DNA of 12,909 nt from Chloroflexi bacterium RBG_13_51_18 (GTDB taxonomy: Bacteria; Chloroflexota; Dehalococcoidia; Dehalococcoidales; RBG-16-60-22): assembly GCA_001796495.1 (NCBI GenBank), contig MGMR01000070.1:1-12909 (forward strand), in the 5' to 3' direction. The position numbers were made by a program, and so were the translations under genes. Below the pieces are notes generated by a model. The model saw only the letters and a list, made by a program, of their open reading frames with translations. It searched no databases and was not told the DNA's origin. Numbering within the stretch: the first letter of the stretch is position 1; each line of letters opens with the position of its first letter. Positions 7,376 through 12,909 of the stretch are shown here, in pieces.

Positions 7376-9031
7376 TTATTTCTTAAACACCGCCCCGGTG
7401 CTGGCCGAGGTCACTTTCTCTATGTAACGGGCCAGGTAGCCCGTCTTTATCCTCGGCTGGAACGCCGGCAGCTTTTTAAGGCGGTCGGAGATTTCTTTCT
7501 CGGTCAATTCTACATCAAGTTTATTTTCCATGATATCGATATCTATTATGTCGCCATCATGGATTGCGGCGATAGGGCCGCGGGACGCCGCTTCCGGTGA
7601 AACATGGCCGATAGACGCGCCGCGGGTGGCGCCGGAAAAACGCCCGTCTGTAATCAGGGCGACATCTTTTTCCATTCCAATACCGGTAATCAGAGAGGTA
7701 GGCGTGAGCATCTCCCGCATGCCGGGCCCGCCTTTAGGACCCTCATAGCGGATGACCAGAACATCACCGCGTTTGATTTTCTTGTCCATAATGGCTTTAG
7801 TGGCCTCTTCCTCGGAGTCGAAAACCCGGGCGAGGCCGCGGTGCTTCAGCATCTCCGGGGCGACGGCGGCTTTCTTCACCACCGCTCCCTCGGGAGCCAG
7901 GTTGCCAAAAAGCAGGACAAGCCCGCCGGTAGGAGAATGAGCGTTCTTTACGTGACGAATGACCTCGCTGTTAAGATTTTTTACAGCGGCGATATTATCG
8001 CCGACGGTCTTGCCTGTAACGGTCCTGGCCTTTAATTTAAGGAGACCTTTCAGTTCACCCATAACGGCGGGAATGCCGCCGGCCGCATCCAAGTCCTCGA
8101 TGTGGTGGGGACCGGCGGGGCGCAGGCTACAGAGATAAGGCGTATGCCGGCTGATTTCATTAACGGTCGGCAACATAAAGTCCACACCGGCCTCATTGGC
8201 GATAGCCATGAGATGCAGTACCGAGTTGGTGCTGCCGCCCAGAGCCATATCGACGGTGAAAGCGTTAAAGATAGCGTCGCTATCGATGATGCTCCTGGGA
8301 CGAATATCTTGAGCCAGCAGCTTCATCACCTGCTCACCAGCCTGACGGGCTAACGCGCGACGCCGCTTATCGACGGCAGGAATAGTGCCGTTACCGGGTA
8401 ATCCCATGCCGAGGACCTCGGTCAGGCAGTTCATGGTGTTGGCAGTGAACATGCCGGAGCAACTGCCGCAGCCGGGACAGGCCACCTGTTCCAGTCTTAT
8501 TAGCTCCGCTTCAGTCATCGTTCCGGCGGCTACATTGCCCACGGCCTCGAACATATTGCTAAGGTCGACCTTCTTCCCATCCAGGCTGCCGGCCAGCATA
8601 GGCCCGCCGCTGACGAAGATAGCCGGCAGGTTCAGTCTTAAAGCCGCCATCAACATGCCGGGAATAATCTTATCGCAGTTGGGGATAAAGACCAGCGCAT
8701 CGAAAGCATGAGCCTCCGCCATAATTTCCACGGAGTCGGCGATTAACTCACGACTCGGCAGGCTGTATTTCATGCCAGCATGGTTCATGGCAATGCCGTC
8801 GCAGACAGCTATGGTATTGAACTCGAAAGGCGTTCCCCCGCCTTTACGCACGCCCTCTTTTACCGACTCGGCGATTTCACGCAGATGCATATGGCCGGGA
8901 ACGACATCCGTGAAGCTGTTGACGATGCCGATGAACGGCCTGTCCATCTCCTCACGGGTGCAGCCCAGCGCGTAGAGAAGGGAGCGGTGGGGCGCCCTTT
9001 CCACACCTTTTTTTACAGCATCACTTTTCAT
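7376..9031 (-). CDS. ilvD: Dihydroxy-acid dehydratase
   Basis: IlvD dehydrates 2,3-dihydroxyisovalerate and its isoleucine analogue to the 2-keto acids. From the ATG at 9031 the protein is 551 residues and begins MKSDAVKKGVERAPHRS, the usual family start. A GTG at 9055 would add eight residues but has no ribosome site and follows a T-run directly; the ATG has AAGGG seven bases ahead. Motifs include VVNSF-like IVNSFTDVVPGHMHLR (36-51), C119 in IPNCDKIIPGM, and CPGCGSCSGMFTANTMNC (185-202). The position where [2Fe-2S] enzymes carry a first ligand cysteine is G46 here (VPGHMH), as in the oxygen-sensitive E. coli [4Fe-4S] enzyme. It leads the ilvD-ilvB-ilvN unit. Sugar-acid dehydratases (Edd) are the family alternative and are excluded by context. 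Confidence 0.97.
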   Translation of the reverse strand: MKSDAVKKGVERAPHRSLLYALGCTREEMDRPFIGIVNSFTDVVPGHMHLREIAESVKEGVRKGGGTPFEFNTIAVCDGIAMNHAGMKYSLPSRELIADSVEIMAEAHAFDALVFIPNCDKIIPGMLMAALRLNLPAIFVSGGPMLAGSLDGKKVDLSNMFEAVGNVAAGTMTEAELIRLEQVACPGCGSCSGMFTANTMNCLTEVLGMGLPGNGTIPAVDKRRRALARQAGEQVMKLLAQDIRPRSIIDSDAIFNAFTVDMALGGSTNSVLHLMAIANEAGVDFMLPTVNEISRHTPYLCSLRPAGPHHIEDLDAAGGIPAVMGELKGLLKLKARTVTGKTVGDNIAAVKNLNSEVIRHVKNAHSPTGGLVLLFGNLAPEGAVVKKAAVAPEMLKHRGLARVFDSEEEATKAIMDKKIKRGDVLVIRYEGPKGGPGMREMLTPTSLITGIGMEKDVALITDGRFSGATRGASIGHVSPEAASRGPIAAIHDGDIIDIDIMENKLDVELTEKEISDRLKKLPAFQPRIKTGYLARYIEKVTSASTGAVFKK

Positions 9032-9056
9032 ATTTTTACCCTTTTTAAGCTCCACT

Positions 9057-9082
9057 AAAAAAATAACCGTCTATCAAGACGG
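9057..9082 (-). terminator. Terminator-like hairpin in the ilvD leader (possible attenuator)
   Basis: On the minus strand CCGTCT and AGACGG (9082-9077 and 9072-9067) form a 6-base stem with a TGAT loop, followed directly by TTATTTTTTT (9066-9057). This is the shape of a Rho-independent terminator and it lies between the candidate ilvD promoter and the ilvD ATG, 25 bases before the start codon. It points into the operon, so it would act on transcripts heading for ilvD, as an attenuator would. No T-box consensus was seen. A five-base alternative pairing of ACGGG near the transcript start with TCCGT in the stem is possible but weak. Confidence 0.55.
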
Positions 9083-9119
9083 ACCGGGGAATTAGTTTTT
9101 AGCTTGAAGCCCGTACCTA

Positions 9120-9149
9120 AAGATAACATTTTTACGAGTTTATTGTCAA
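9120..9149 (-). promoter_or_regulatory. Candidate promoter of ilvD-ilvB-ilvN
   Basis: On the minus strand a perfect TTGACA (9149-9144) is followed after 18 bases by TATCTT (9125-9120), four of six consensus positions. A 17-base spacing to TTATCT is the weaker alternative. Transcription would begin near 9113, giving a leader of about 80 bases that contains the hairpin at 9067-9082. Its location directly ahead of the first gene of the ilv block supports it. Confidence 0.55.
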
Positions 9150-9183
9150 GCTGGTGGAGAGGGAAAAGAGAATAAGGGTAAAA

Positions 9184-9211
9184 TCAAAAATCAAATCTCA
9201 AAGTTCAAAGA
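9184..9211. repeat. Four TCAAA units at exact 7-base spacing
   Basis: TCAAA occurs at 9184, 9191, 9198 and 9205, each followed by two variable bases, so the unit is TCAAANN repeated four times. It lies 35-62 bases upstream of the -35 box of the candidate ilvD promoter. It may be a regulator-binding array or simply low-complexity A-rich DNA; the sequence alone does not decide. Confidence 0.5.
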
Positions 9212-9232
9212 CACAGATAAAAGATTAAAGAT

Positions 9233-9306
9233 ATGGGGGAGGGGGATTAATATGGGAGGGAACTGCGCCTCTTCTCTGCAGGCACGCCTGCCGGGGGGAT
9301 TAGGAA
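9233..9306. repeat. G-rich intergenic repeat element, inverted relative to the leuC-leuD copies
   Basis: Read on the minus strand this begins CCTAATCCCCC and continues with a GGCAGGC motif, resembling CCTAATCCCCC and GCAGGC of the element at 2096-2117. A small palindrome GCAGGC-AC-GCCTGC lies at 9278-9291. The remainder contains GGGGGATTAAT and TGGGAGGG blocks. It appears to be a degenerate member of the same family of short repeats. No gene is present in the 9056-9377 gap; the other contents are the ilvD promoter, the leader hairpin, the TCAAA array and the terminator at 9305-9363. Confidence 0.5.
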
Positions 9307-9363
9307 AAATAAAAAGAAATTCACTAATACTTTAAAATATAAAAAGTATTAAGAGATAGTGAA
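9305..9363 (-). terminator. Probable Rho-independent terminator of the CoA-transferase/DinB unit
   Basis: Fifteen bases beyond the stop of the DinB-family gene, minus-strand TAATACTTT (9351-9343) pairs with AAAGTATTA (9333-9325) around a 9-base loop. Outer bases TTCAC (9363-9359) and GTGAA (9324-9320) extend the stem with a one-sided bulge. A T-rich run TTTCTTTTTATTTTT (9319-9305) follows. The stem is AT-rich, but the position, length and T-tract fit a terminator that separates this unit from the ilv promoter. Confidence 0.6.
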
Positions 9364-9377
9364 GAATCAGCCATTTT

Positions 9378-9815
9378 TCAGCAGTCGATTATGATATAGT
9401 TCAGATGTGCAGCGAAGTGCGTAGCACCATCATAGCGAATAATATGTTCTAATTTCTTGTCCCATTTGTTGATAGGGATAGATTCTATTAAACGCTGCCT
9501 GTCTGAAAACGCCATCAAGGCTTTTGCTTTGGCATTATTGAGTCCTATACTTTTATCTTCCTGTTCCCAAAGCAGATTCATTTCTTCAGGAGTGGTTTCC
9601 AATGAAGGCAGTGCTTGCCCAGCGCAGTAAATCTCAATAAGCGTATTGGAGTGGTTTATCCAGCGAGCCATATGAGCATATACATCCTGACTGGTCCACT
9701 TTGGCGAGGTCGGTGCATGAAGGCTCTCTTCAGGATGAGTGTCCAATAACGAGACAAGTTCATTCCAAACGATAGAATCTATGCGAAGCATCACTGCAAT
9801 GTCTTCTTTTCTCAT
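9378..9815 (-). CDS. DinB-fold / ClbS-like small protein, function unknown
   Basis: The 145-residue protein looks like a DinB/YfiT-superfamily four-helix bundle. It shows the usual three metal-ligand histidines: H48 in DVYAHMARW, and H133 and H137 in the C-terminal YDGATHFAAHLNYI (128-141). The N-terminal TSPKWTSQDVYAHMARW (36-52) is the typical opening of these proteins, which include thiol-dependent S-transferases and the ClbS/DfsB hydrolase-like proteins. The true substrate cannot be told. The ATG at 9815 is preferred over the GTG at 9821 because GAGAGG lies five bases before the ATG but would overlap the GTG. It follows the CoA-transferase by 19 bases, so it is probably in the same transcript, though no functional link is evident. 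It ends in Cys just after the last helix. Confidence 0.72.
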   Translation of the reverse strand: MRKEDIAVMLRIDSIVWNELVSLLDTHPEESLHAPTSPKWTSQDVYAHMARWINHSNTLIEIYCAGQALPSLETTPEEMNLLWEQEDKSIGLNNAKAKALMAFSDRQRLIESIPINKWDKKLEHIIRYDGATHFAAHLNYIIIDC

Positions 9816-9834
9816 CCGCACCTCTCTAGCGATA

Positions 9835-11181
9835 TTAGAATCCTATTCCCACTGTCCCTTTAGTAATGAAACCAGCTTTGATGGCGGCTTTGGTTAATTC
9901 ATCTCTAAAGGAGGGGTGGGCGATAGAAATAAGGGCTTTGGCGCGCTGCCAGATGCTCTTGCCTTTGAGGTTCACCATGCCGTACTCGGTGACGATATGA
10001 GAGACATCGGAGGCGGGGACGGTTACCATGTCGCCCAATTCTAATGTGGGCACGATACTTGATACCAATTTACCGTCCTTACCCTCACGGGCGGCGTGGA
10101 GGCAGATAAAAGCCTTCCCCCCTTTGGACATATATGCTCCGCGTGTGAACTCAAGCTGGCCGCCGGTGCCGCTAATCTGCCGCGTCCCTACCGACTCCGA
10201 ACAGACCTGTCCGCGCAGGTCGACACGCAGGGCGCCATTAATAGCTATCTGTTTTTCGTTTTTAGCGATGGTATACGGGTCGTTGGTGTAATCGACGGGG
10301 AAGCCGGCCAGAGCTTTGTTTTTATCCATAAACTTATAAAGCTTTTCCGAACCGGCGGCGAAGCAAAAGACCGACTTGCCGGGGTTGAGAGTCTTATGTT
10401 TGCCGGTGACCACGCCCGCTTCGATAAGCTCCATCATGCTGTCGTTGAACATCTCCGAATGAATACCGAGGTCTTTAAGATTGTGCTTTATCAGCAGCTT
10501 GCCGACCACGCTGGGGACGGCGCCCACGCCAAGCTGGATGGTAGCGCCATTTTCTATTTGTTCCGCCAGTAAAGCGGCGATGGCTTCATCCTCCGAGGTG
10601 ATAACGGCGGCGGGGAACTCGGGGATTTTATACTCATAGTTCTCAACGATATGGTCGACCTGCGAGATATTTACGACCTCGTCGTAGCCGCCAAAGACCC
10701 AGGGCATGTGTTCGTTAACCTCAAGGACGACCTTTTTAGCGACCTCGCAGGCGGCTTTCTGACGCGTGACCGAAGCGCCGAAATTAAAGTTGCCTTTCTT
10801 GTCCATCGGTGTGACTTCAATAAAGGTAATGTCCACAGCATCCTTAAGCCACTGGCGGTACATGCGGGGGCCATCACCGAGCCCGAAAGGGATATAGGAG
10901 CAGGCGCCGTTTTTATAATATTCCCGCTCCACCCGGCCGAGGAACCAGGAGTTATGGATGAAATGTTCCTGCAGGGGGTCGTGGCGGGGAATGACGGTAT
11001 GGGAGTGCTCGGCGCGGATTTTAACGCCCTTCAGCTCTTTAGCGCGCGCCGCCAGCTTTTCATCAATCAGAGAGGGAAAGCCGCAGATAGCACCGTAGTC
11101 GATCCACATGCCGGATTTGACCATTCCAGCGGCTTCTTCGGCGGAGATTAATTTACGCTGGTATTCACGAGTGGTGTTCAT
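9835..11181 (-). CDS. Acetyl-CoA hydrolase / CoA-transferase (4-hydroxybutyrate or butyryl-CoA:acetate type)
   Basis: This family I-like CoA-transferase moves CoA between an acyl-CoA and a carboxylate such as acetate. The 448 residues have the two-domain layout of 4-hydroxybutyrate and butyryl-CoA:acetate CoA-transferases. Visible motifs are GATIQLGVGAVPSVV (212-226), catalytic glutamate E243 in GIHSEMFNDS, SESVGTRQISGTGGQLEF (328-345), GAYMSKGGKAF (348-358), and the C-terminal VTEYGMVNLKGKSIWQRA (397-414) leading to IAHPSFRDEL (420-429). Many relatives have GGQxDF; here it is GGQLEF. Substrate cannot be fixed from sequence; acetate, butyrate or propionate pairs are plausible. The ATG at 11181 has no convincing ribosome site (the nearest GGGAG is about 16 bases away), yet the N-terminus LISAEEAAGMVKSGMWIDYG fits the family. 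A palindromic repeat sits just upstream. Confidence 0.9.
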   Translation of the reverse strand: MNTTREYQRKLISAEEAAGMVKSGMWIDYGAICGFPSLIDEKLAARAKELKGVKIRAEHSHTVIPRHDPLQEHFIHNSWFLGRVEREYYKNGACSYIPFGLGDGPRMYRQWLKDAVDITFIEVTPMDKKGNFNFGASVTRQKAACEVAKKVVLEVNEHMPWVFGGYDEVVNISQVDHIVENYEYKIPEFPAAVITSEDEAIAALLAEQIENGATIQLGVGAVPSVVGKLLIKHNLKDLGIHSEMFNDSMMELIEAGVVTGKHKTLNPGKSVFCFAAGSEKLYKFMDKNKALAGFPVDYTNDPYTIAKNEKQIAINGALRVDLRGQVCSESVGTRQISGTGGQLEFTRGAYMSKGGKAFICLHAAREGKDGKLVSSIVPTLELGDMVTVPASDVSHIVTEYGMVNLKGKSIWQRAKALISIAHPSFRDELTKAAIKAGFITKGTVGIGF

Positions 11182-11198
11182 TAGCTATTTTAAAAACT

Positions 11199-11226
11199 CC
11201 CTTAATCCCTCTTTACGAAAGAGGGA
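11199..11226. repeat. Intact palindromic repeat ahead of the CoA-transferase gene
   Basis: Arms TCCCTCTTT (11206-11214) and AAAGAGGGA (11218-11226) are perfect 9-base complements with a three-base ACG loop, preceded by CCCTTAA. It has the same design as the element reconstructed at 2102-2145 and resembles the palindrome at 4998-5021. On the minus strand it lies in the probable leader of the CoA-transferase gene, 24 bases before the ATG. Confidence 0.7.
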
Positions 11227-11249
11227 CAACAGTAGTAATAAGTCAGTGA

Positions 11250-11303
11250 TAGAGATTGCCACGCCTCCCGACTACGTCGGGATGGACTCGCAATGACGGG
11301 AGG
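11250..11303. repeat. Intergenic repeat with GATTGCC and CGCAATGAC ends
   Basis: The element starts AGAGATTGCCACG and ends ACTCGCAATGAC, with ATTGC and GCAAT complementary. This pair of ends is a short repeat I recall from many bacterial genomes, including Dehalococcoidia, with a variable centre. The centre here folds on its own: TCCCGAC and GTCGGGA (7 bases) around TAC at 11267-11283. A second, competing inverted repeat pairs GCCTCCCG (11263-11270) with CGGGAGGC (11297-11304), the last base being part of the rpiB stop codon. No T-run follows, so terminator function is not indicated. Confidence 0.65.
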
Positions 11304-11750
11304 CTAGAGGCATTGCTTGTCTTCTATTTCTTTAATTTTATCGACCCGTTTCTGGTGCCTTCCGCCTTCAAACTCGGTGTCCAGAAAGTCCTCGACGATG
11401 ACCTTTACCTTCCCTTCGCCCTCTTCCGCCGCCAGGCAGCAGATTTGGGCGTTATTGTGCAGTCGGGCGCGGTGGGCGGTAAAGACATCATAGCACTGGG
11501 CGGCGCGGATGCCCCGCACTTTATTGGCGGCGATGCACATGCCGATGCCGGTGCCGCATATCAAGATACCTCTATCATATTCCCCTTTTACGATGCCCTC
11601 CGCTACCTGCACAGCTATATCAGGATAATCTATGGCGTCATCCGTATAACAGCCGAAGTCGCGGAATTCATGCCCTAATTCTATAACTACCTTTAAAACC
11701 GTTTCTTTAAGATTACAACCCCGGTGGTCGTTGCCAATAGCAATACGCAC
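11304..11750 (-). CDS. rpiB: Ribose-5-phosphate isomerase B
   Basis: RpiB interconverts ribose 5-phosphate and ribulose 5-phosphate in the non-oxidative pentose phosphate pathway. The 148-residue protein opens MRIAIGNDHRG with the phosphate/sugar residues D8 and H9. The catalytic cysteine C65 sits in ILICGTGIGM (62-71), and H98 with N99-N100 lies in ARLHNNAQI. EGGRHQKRVDKI (128-139) is the usual C-terminal phosphate-binding segment. These features separate it from the lactose LacA/LacB relatives only partly, but no galactose genes are nearby. The start is GTG at 11750 with GGGAGG about eight bases ahead. It follows tsaC by 18 bases, so the two are probably co-transcribed. Confidence 0.96.
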   Translation of the reverse strand: MRIAIGNDHRGCNLKETVLKVVIELGHEFRDFGCYTDDAIDYPDIAVQVAEGIVKGEYDRGILICGTGIGMCIAANKVRGIRAAQCYDVFTAHRARLHNNAQICCLAAEEGEGKVKVIVEDFLDTEFEGGRHQKRVDKIKEIEDKQCL

Positions 11751-11768
11751 GGAAAAGACCTCCCTGTT

Positions 11769-12443
11769 TTATTCCGGACTCTTTTCATGAGATTTCTCAA
11801 ACATCTTCAGTGCTTCACGGACATCCAGCCAGCTGATACGCCCCTGCCGGATTAGCTGGGGCGGACCGGATGATAAATCTACAACGGTGGAAACATCGCG
11901 TACTTTCAAGGGACCCTGGTCGAGAACCATGGCGACCAACTGGAGATTTTCTCCCAACTGCGCCGCGACCTCCTCGATGGTATAAGTGCCCGGCTTGCCG
12001 CTGATATTAGCGCTGGTAGCGGTAAGCGGCCGTCCGGTTATCTCCACCAGACGCAGGATAATGCGGTTATCCGGAATACGGATGCCAACGGTATTGAGCC
12101 CGGCCACCAGCACGGCAGGGACAACATCTTTCTTCGGGAGCACCAGCGTTAAAGCGCCGGGCAGGTAATGCGCCGCAAGATAGCGGGCATCCTCGTTGAG
12201 ATAGGCATACTTTTCCGCCTCGTCGATAGAGCTAACGGCAACATGGATGGGATTGGAATAGGCACGCCCTTTCAGGTGAAAGACCTTGGCCACAGCGCGG
12301 GTATCCAGGGCGTTGGCGGTAAAGGCATAGCCGGTATCCGTGGGACAGACGATGACCTCACCCTTCATTATCAGGCTGGCGGCATGTTCCAGTATTTTAG
12401 CATCGGGACTGGCAACATCTACTTTTTCTGTTTTCGTCTTCAT
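11769..12443 (-). CDS. tsaC: L-threonylcarbamoyladenylate synthase (YrdC/Sua5 family)
   Basis: TsaC makes threonylcarbamoyl-AMP from threonine, bicarbonate and ATP, the first step of t6A37 tRNA modification. The 224 residues form a single YrdC domain without the C-terminal domain of Sua5. Motifs include CPTDTGYAF (33-41), LKGR (57-60) as the KxR signature, PGALTLVL (95-102), TATSANISG (141-149) as the SxN signature, STVVDL (185-190) and LIRQGR (197-202). The ATG at 12443 is chosen because GGGGGA precedes it by about five bases and tsaD ends one base upstream. A TTG at 12455 would overlap that site and add four residues. The adjacent tsaD supplies the next enzyme of the same pathway, which makes the assignment firm. 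YciO-type proteins are the alternative. Confidence 0.94.
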   Translation of the reverse strand: MKTKTEKVDVASPDAKILEHAASLIMKGEVIVCPTDTGYAFTANALDTRAVAKVFHLKGRAYSNPIHVAVSSIDEAEKYAYLNEDARYLAAHYLPGALTLVLPKKDVVPAVLVAGLNTVGIRIPDNRIILRLVEITGRPLTATSANISGKPGTYTIEEVAAQLGENLQLVAMVLDQGPLKVRDVSTVVDLSSGPPQLIRQGRISWLDVREALKMFEKSHEKSPE

Positions 12444-12444
12444 A

Positions 12445-12909
12445 TCATCCCCCAAGCGGAGCGTTGGGAAATACGTTGAGACGTAAATCCGACCTTTCCC
12501 CCAGCATCATTCTAGCGTATCCGGCGGCCGCAATCATAGCGGCATTATCCGTGCAGAGCGATAATTTAGGAAAAAATACTTCAATTCCCCTCTTTTTACA
12601 GGTTTCAGCGAAAACCTGGCGGAGCCGGCTGTTGGCCGAAACACCGCCGGTAACGCTAACGACCTTCAAGTCTTTAGCCTCGACGGCGCGGAGGGTCTTG
12701 GCCACCAGCGTATCCACAACGGCTTCCTGAAAACTGGCGGCTATATCGGCGAGGGGCAGAGTGTCACCGCGGGCAATGCCGTCCTTGAACATATTGATAA
12801 CGGCGGTCTTCAGTCCGCTGAAGCTAAAGTCCAGCGCCTTACTCCGTATCATGGGACGGGGGAAATTAAAGACCTTGCGGTCGCCCTGTTTCGAGAGCTT
12901 ATCGATGAC
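12445..12909 (-). CDS. tsaD: tRNA threonylcarbamoyltransferase TsaD, C-terminal part (runs off the window)
   Basis: The last 154 codons are present and the reading frame is open to the window edge, so the gene continues beyond it; an internal ATG at 12852 is not the start. TsaD transfers threonylcarbamoyl from the AMP intermediate to A37 of ANN-decoding tRNAs. In the fragment, FPRPMIRSKALDFSFSGLKT (residues 16-35), VTGGVSANSRLR (87-98) and CTDNAAMIAAAGY (119-131) are the ASKHA-fold signatures of the family, with D121 as the conserved metal ligand. It ends FPNAPLGG, shorter than many homologues but in line with others. With a typical length of about 335 residues, somewhat under half of the gene is in the window. 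The stop TGA is one base from the tsaC ATG. Confidence 0.96.
   Translation of the reverse strand, partial: VIDKLSKQGDRKVFNFPRPMIRSKALDFSFSGLKTAVINMFKDGIARGDTLPLADIAASFQEAVVDTLVAKTLRAVEAKDLKVVSVTGGVSANSRLRQVFAETCKKRGIEVFFPKLSLCTDNAAMIAAAGYARMMLGERSDLRLNVFPNAPLGG

Noticed and set aside
9032..9055. GTG at 9055 as the ilvD start
   Set aside because: There is no ribosome site and it directly follows the terminator T-run; the ATG at 9031 gives the standard N-terminus and has AAGGG at proper spacing.
9055..9129. A 24-codon minus-strand reading frame upstream of ilvD with five leucine codons, resembling an attenuation leader peptide
   Set aside because: Its ATG lies between the -35 and -10 boxes of the likelier promoter, it has no ribosome site, the leucine codons are scattered, and it reads through the terminator stem instead of stopping before it.
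9056..9143. T-box riboswitch ahead of ilvD
   Set aside because: No AGGGTGG-type T-box sequence or specifier-loop stem fits in the short leader.
12444..12455. TTG at 12455 as the tsaC start
   Set aside because: The GGGGGA site lies downstream of it and is well placed for the ATG at 12443.
12445..12852. ATG at 12852 as the start of a short separate gene
   Set aside because: The frame stays open to the window edge and the upstream residues continue the TsaD family sequence.

Overview
All eleven recognisable genes lie on the minus strand. The window reads as an anaerobic bacterium, probably Chloroflexota class Dehalococcoidia. This is an inference from four things: the cluster of ilvD, ilvB, ilvN, leuA, leuC, leuD, leuB and cimA; the archaeal-style split isopropylmalate isomerase; an IlvD of the probable [4Fe-4S] type; and short palindromic intergenic repeats that I associate with that group. 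Base composition is about half G+C by eye in genes and AT-rich between them. No rRNA, tRNA, CRISPR, IS transposase or phage gene was seen.

Layout in transcription order (right to left). Block 1 (12909 to 11304) is the 3' part of tsaD, then tsaC one base downstream, then rpiB: tRNA t6A modification plus a pentose-phosphate isomerase. A 122-base gap holds two unrelated palindromic repeats. Block 2 (11181 to 9378) is an acetyl-CoA hydrolase/CoA-transferase and a small DinB-fold protein, closed by a probable Rho-independent terminator. Block 3 (9149 to 5138) is a strong-looking promoter, a terminator-like hairpin in the leader, then ilvD, ilvB and ilvN. Block 4 (5115 to 2154) is a candidate promoter, a palindrome, then leuA and leuC. 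Block 5 (1915 to 1) is a candidate promoter in a 373-base gap, then leuD, leuB and the start of cimA.

Together blocks 3-5 encode most branched-chain amino acid synthesis. IlvB/IlvN makes the acetohydroxyacids and IlvD dehydrates them. LeuA, LeuCD and LeuB convert 2-ketoisovalerate to 2-ketoisocaproate. CimA makes citramalate, which LeuCD and LeuB can convert to 2-ketobutyrate for isoleucine without threonine deaminase. Ketol-acid reductoisomerase (ilvC), which should link IlvB/IlvN to IlvD, is absent; its usual place between ilvN and leuA holds only 185 non-coding bases.

I see no convincing undescribed protein system here; the coding content is ordinary metabolism. The most unusual signals are in the intergenic DNA: palindromes that appear to have been interrupted by 18-25-base micro-insertions sharing the 10-mer GCTCAGGGCA, and regulatory-looking structures ahead of ilvD, leuA and leuD.
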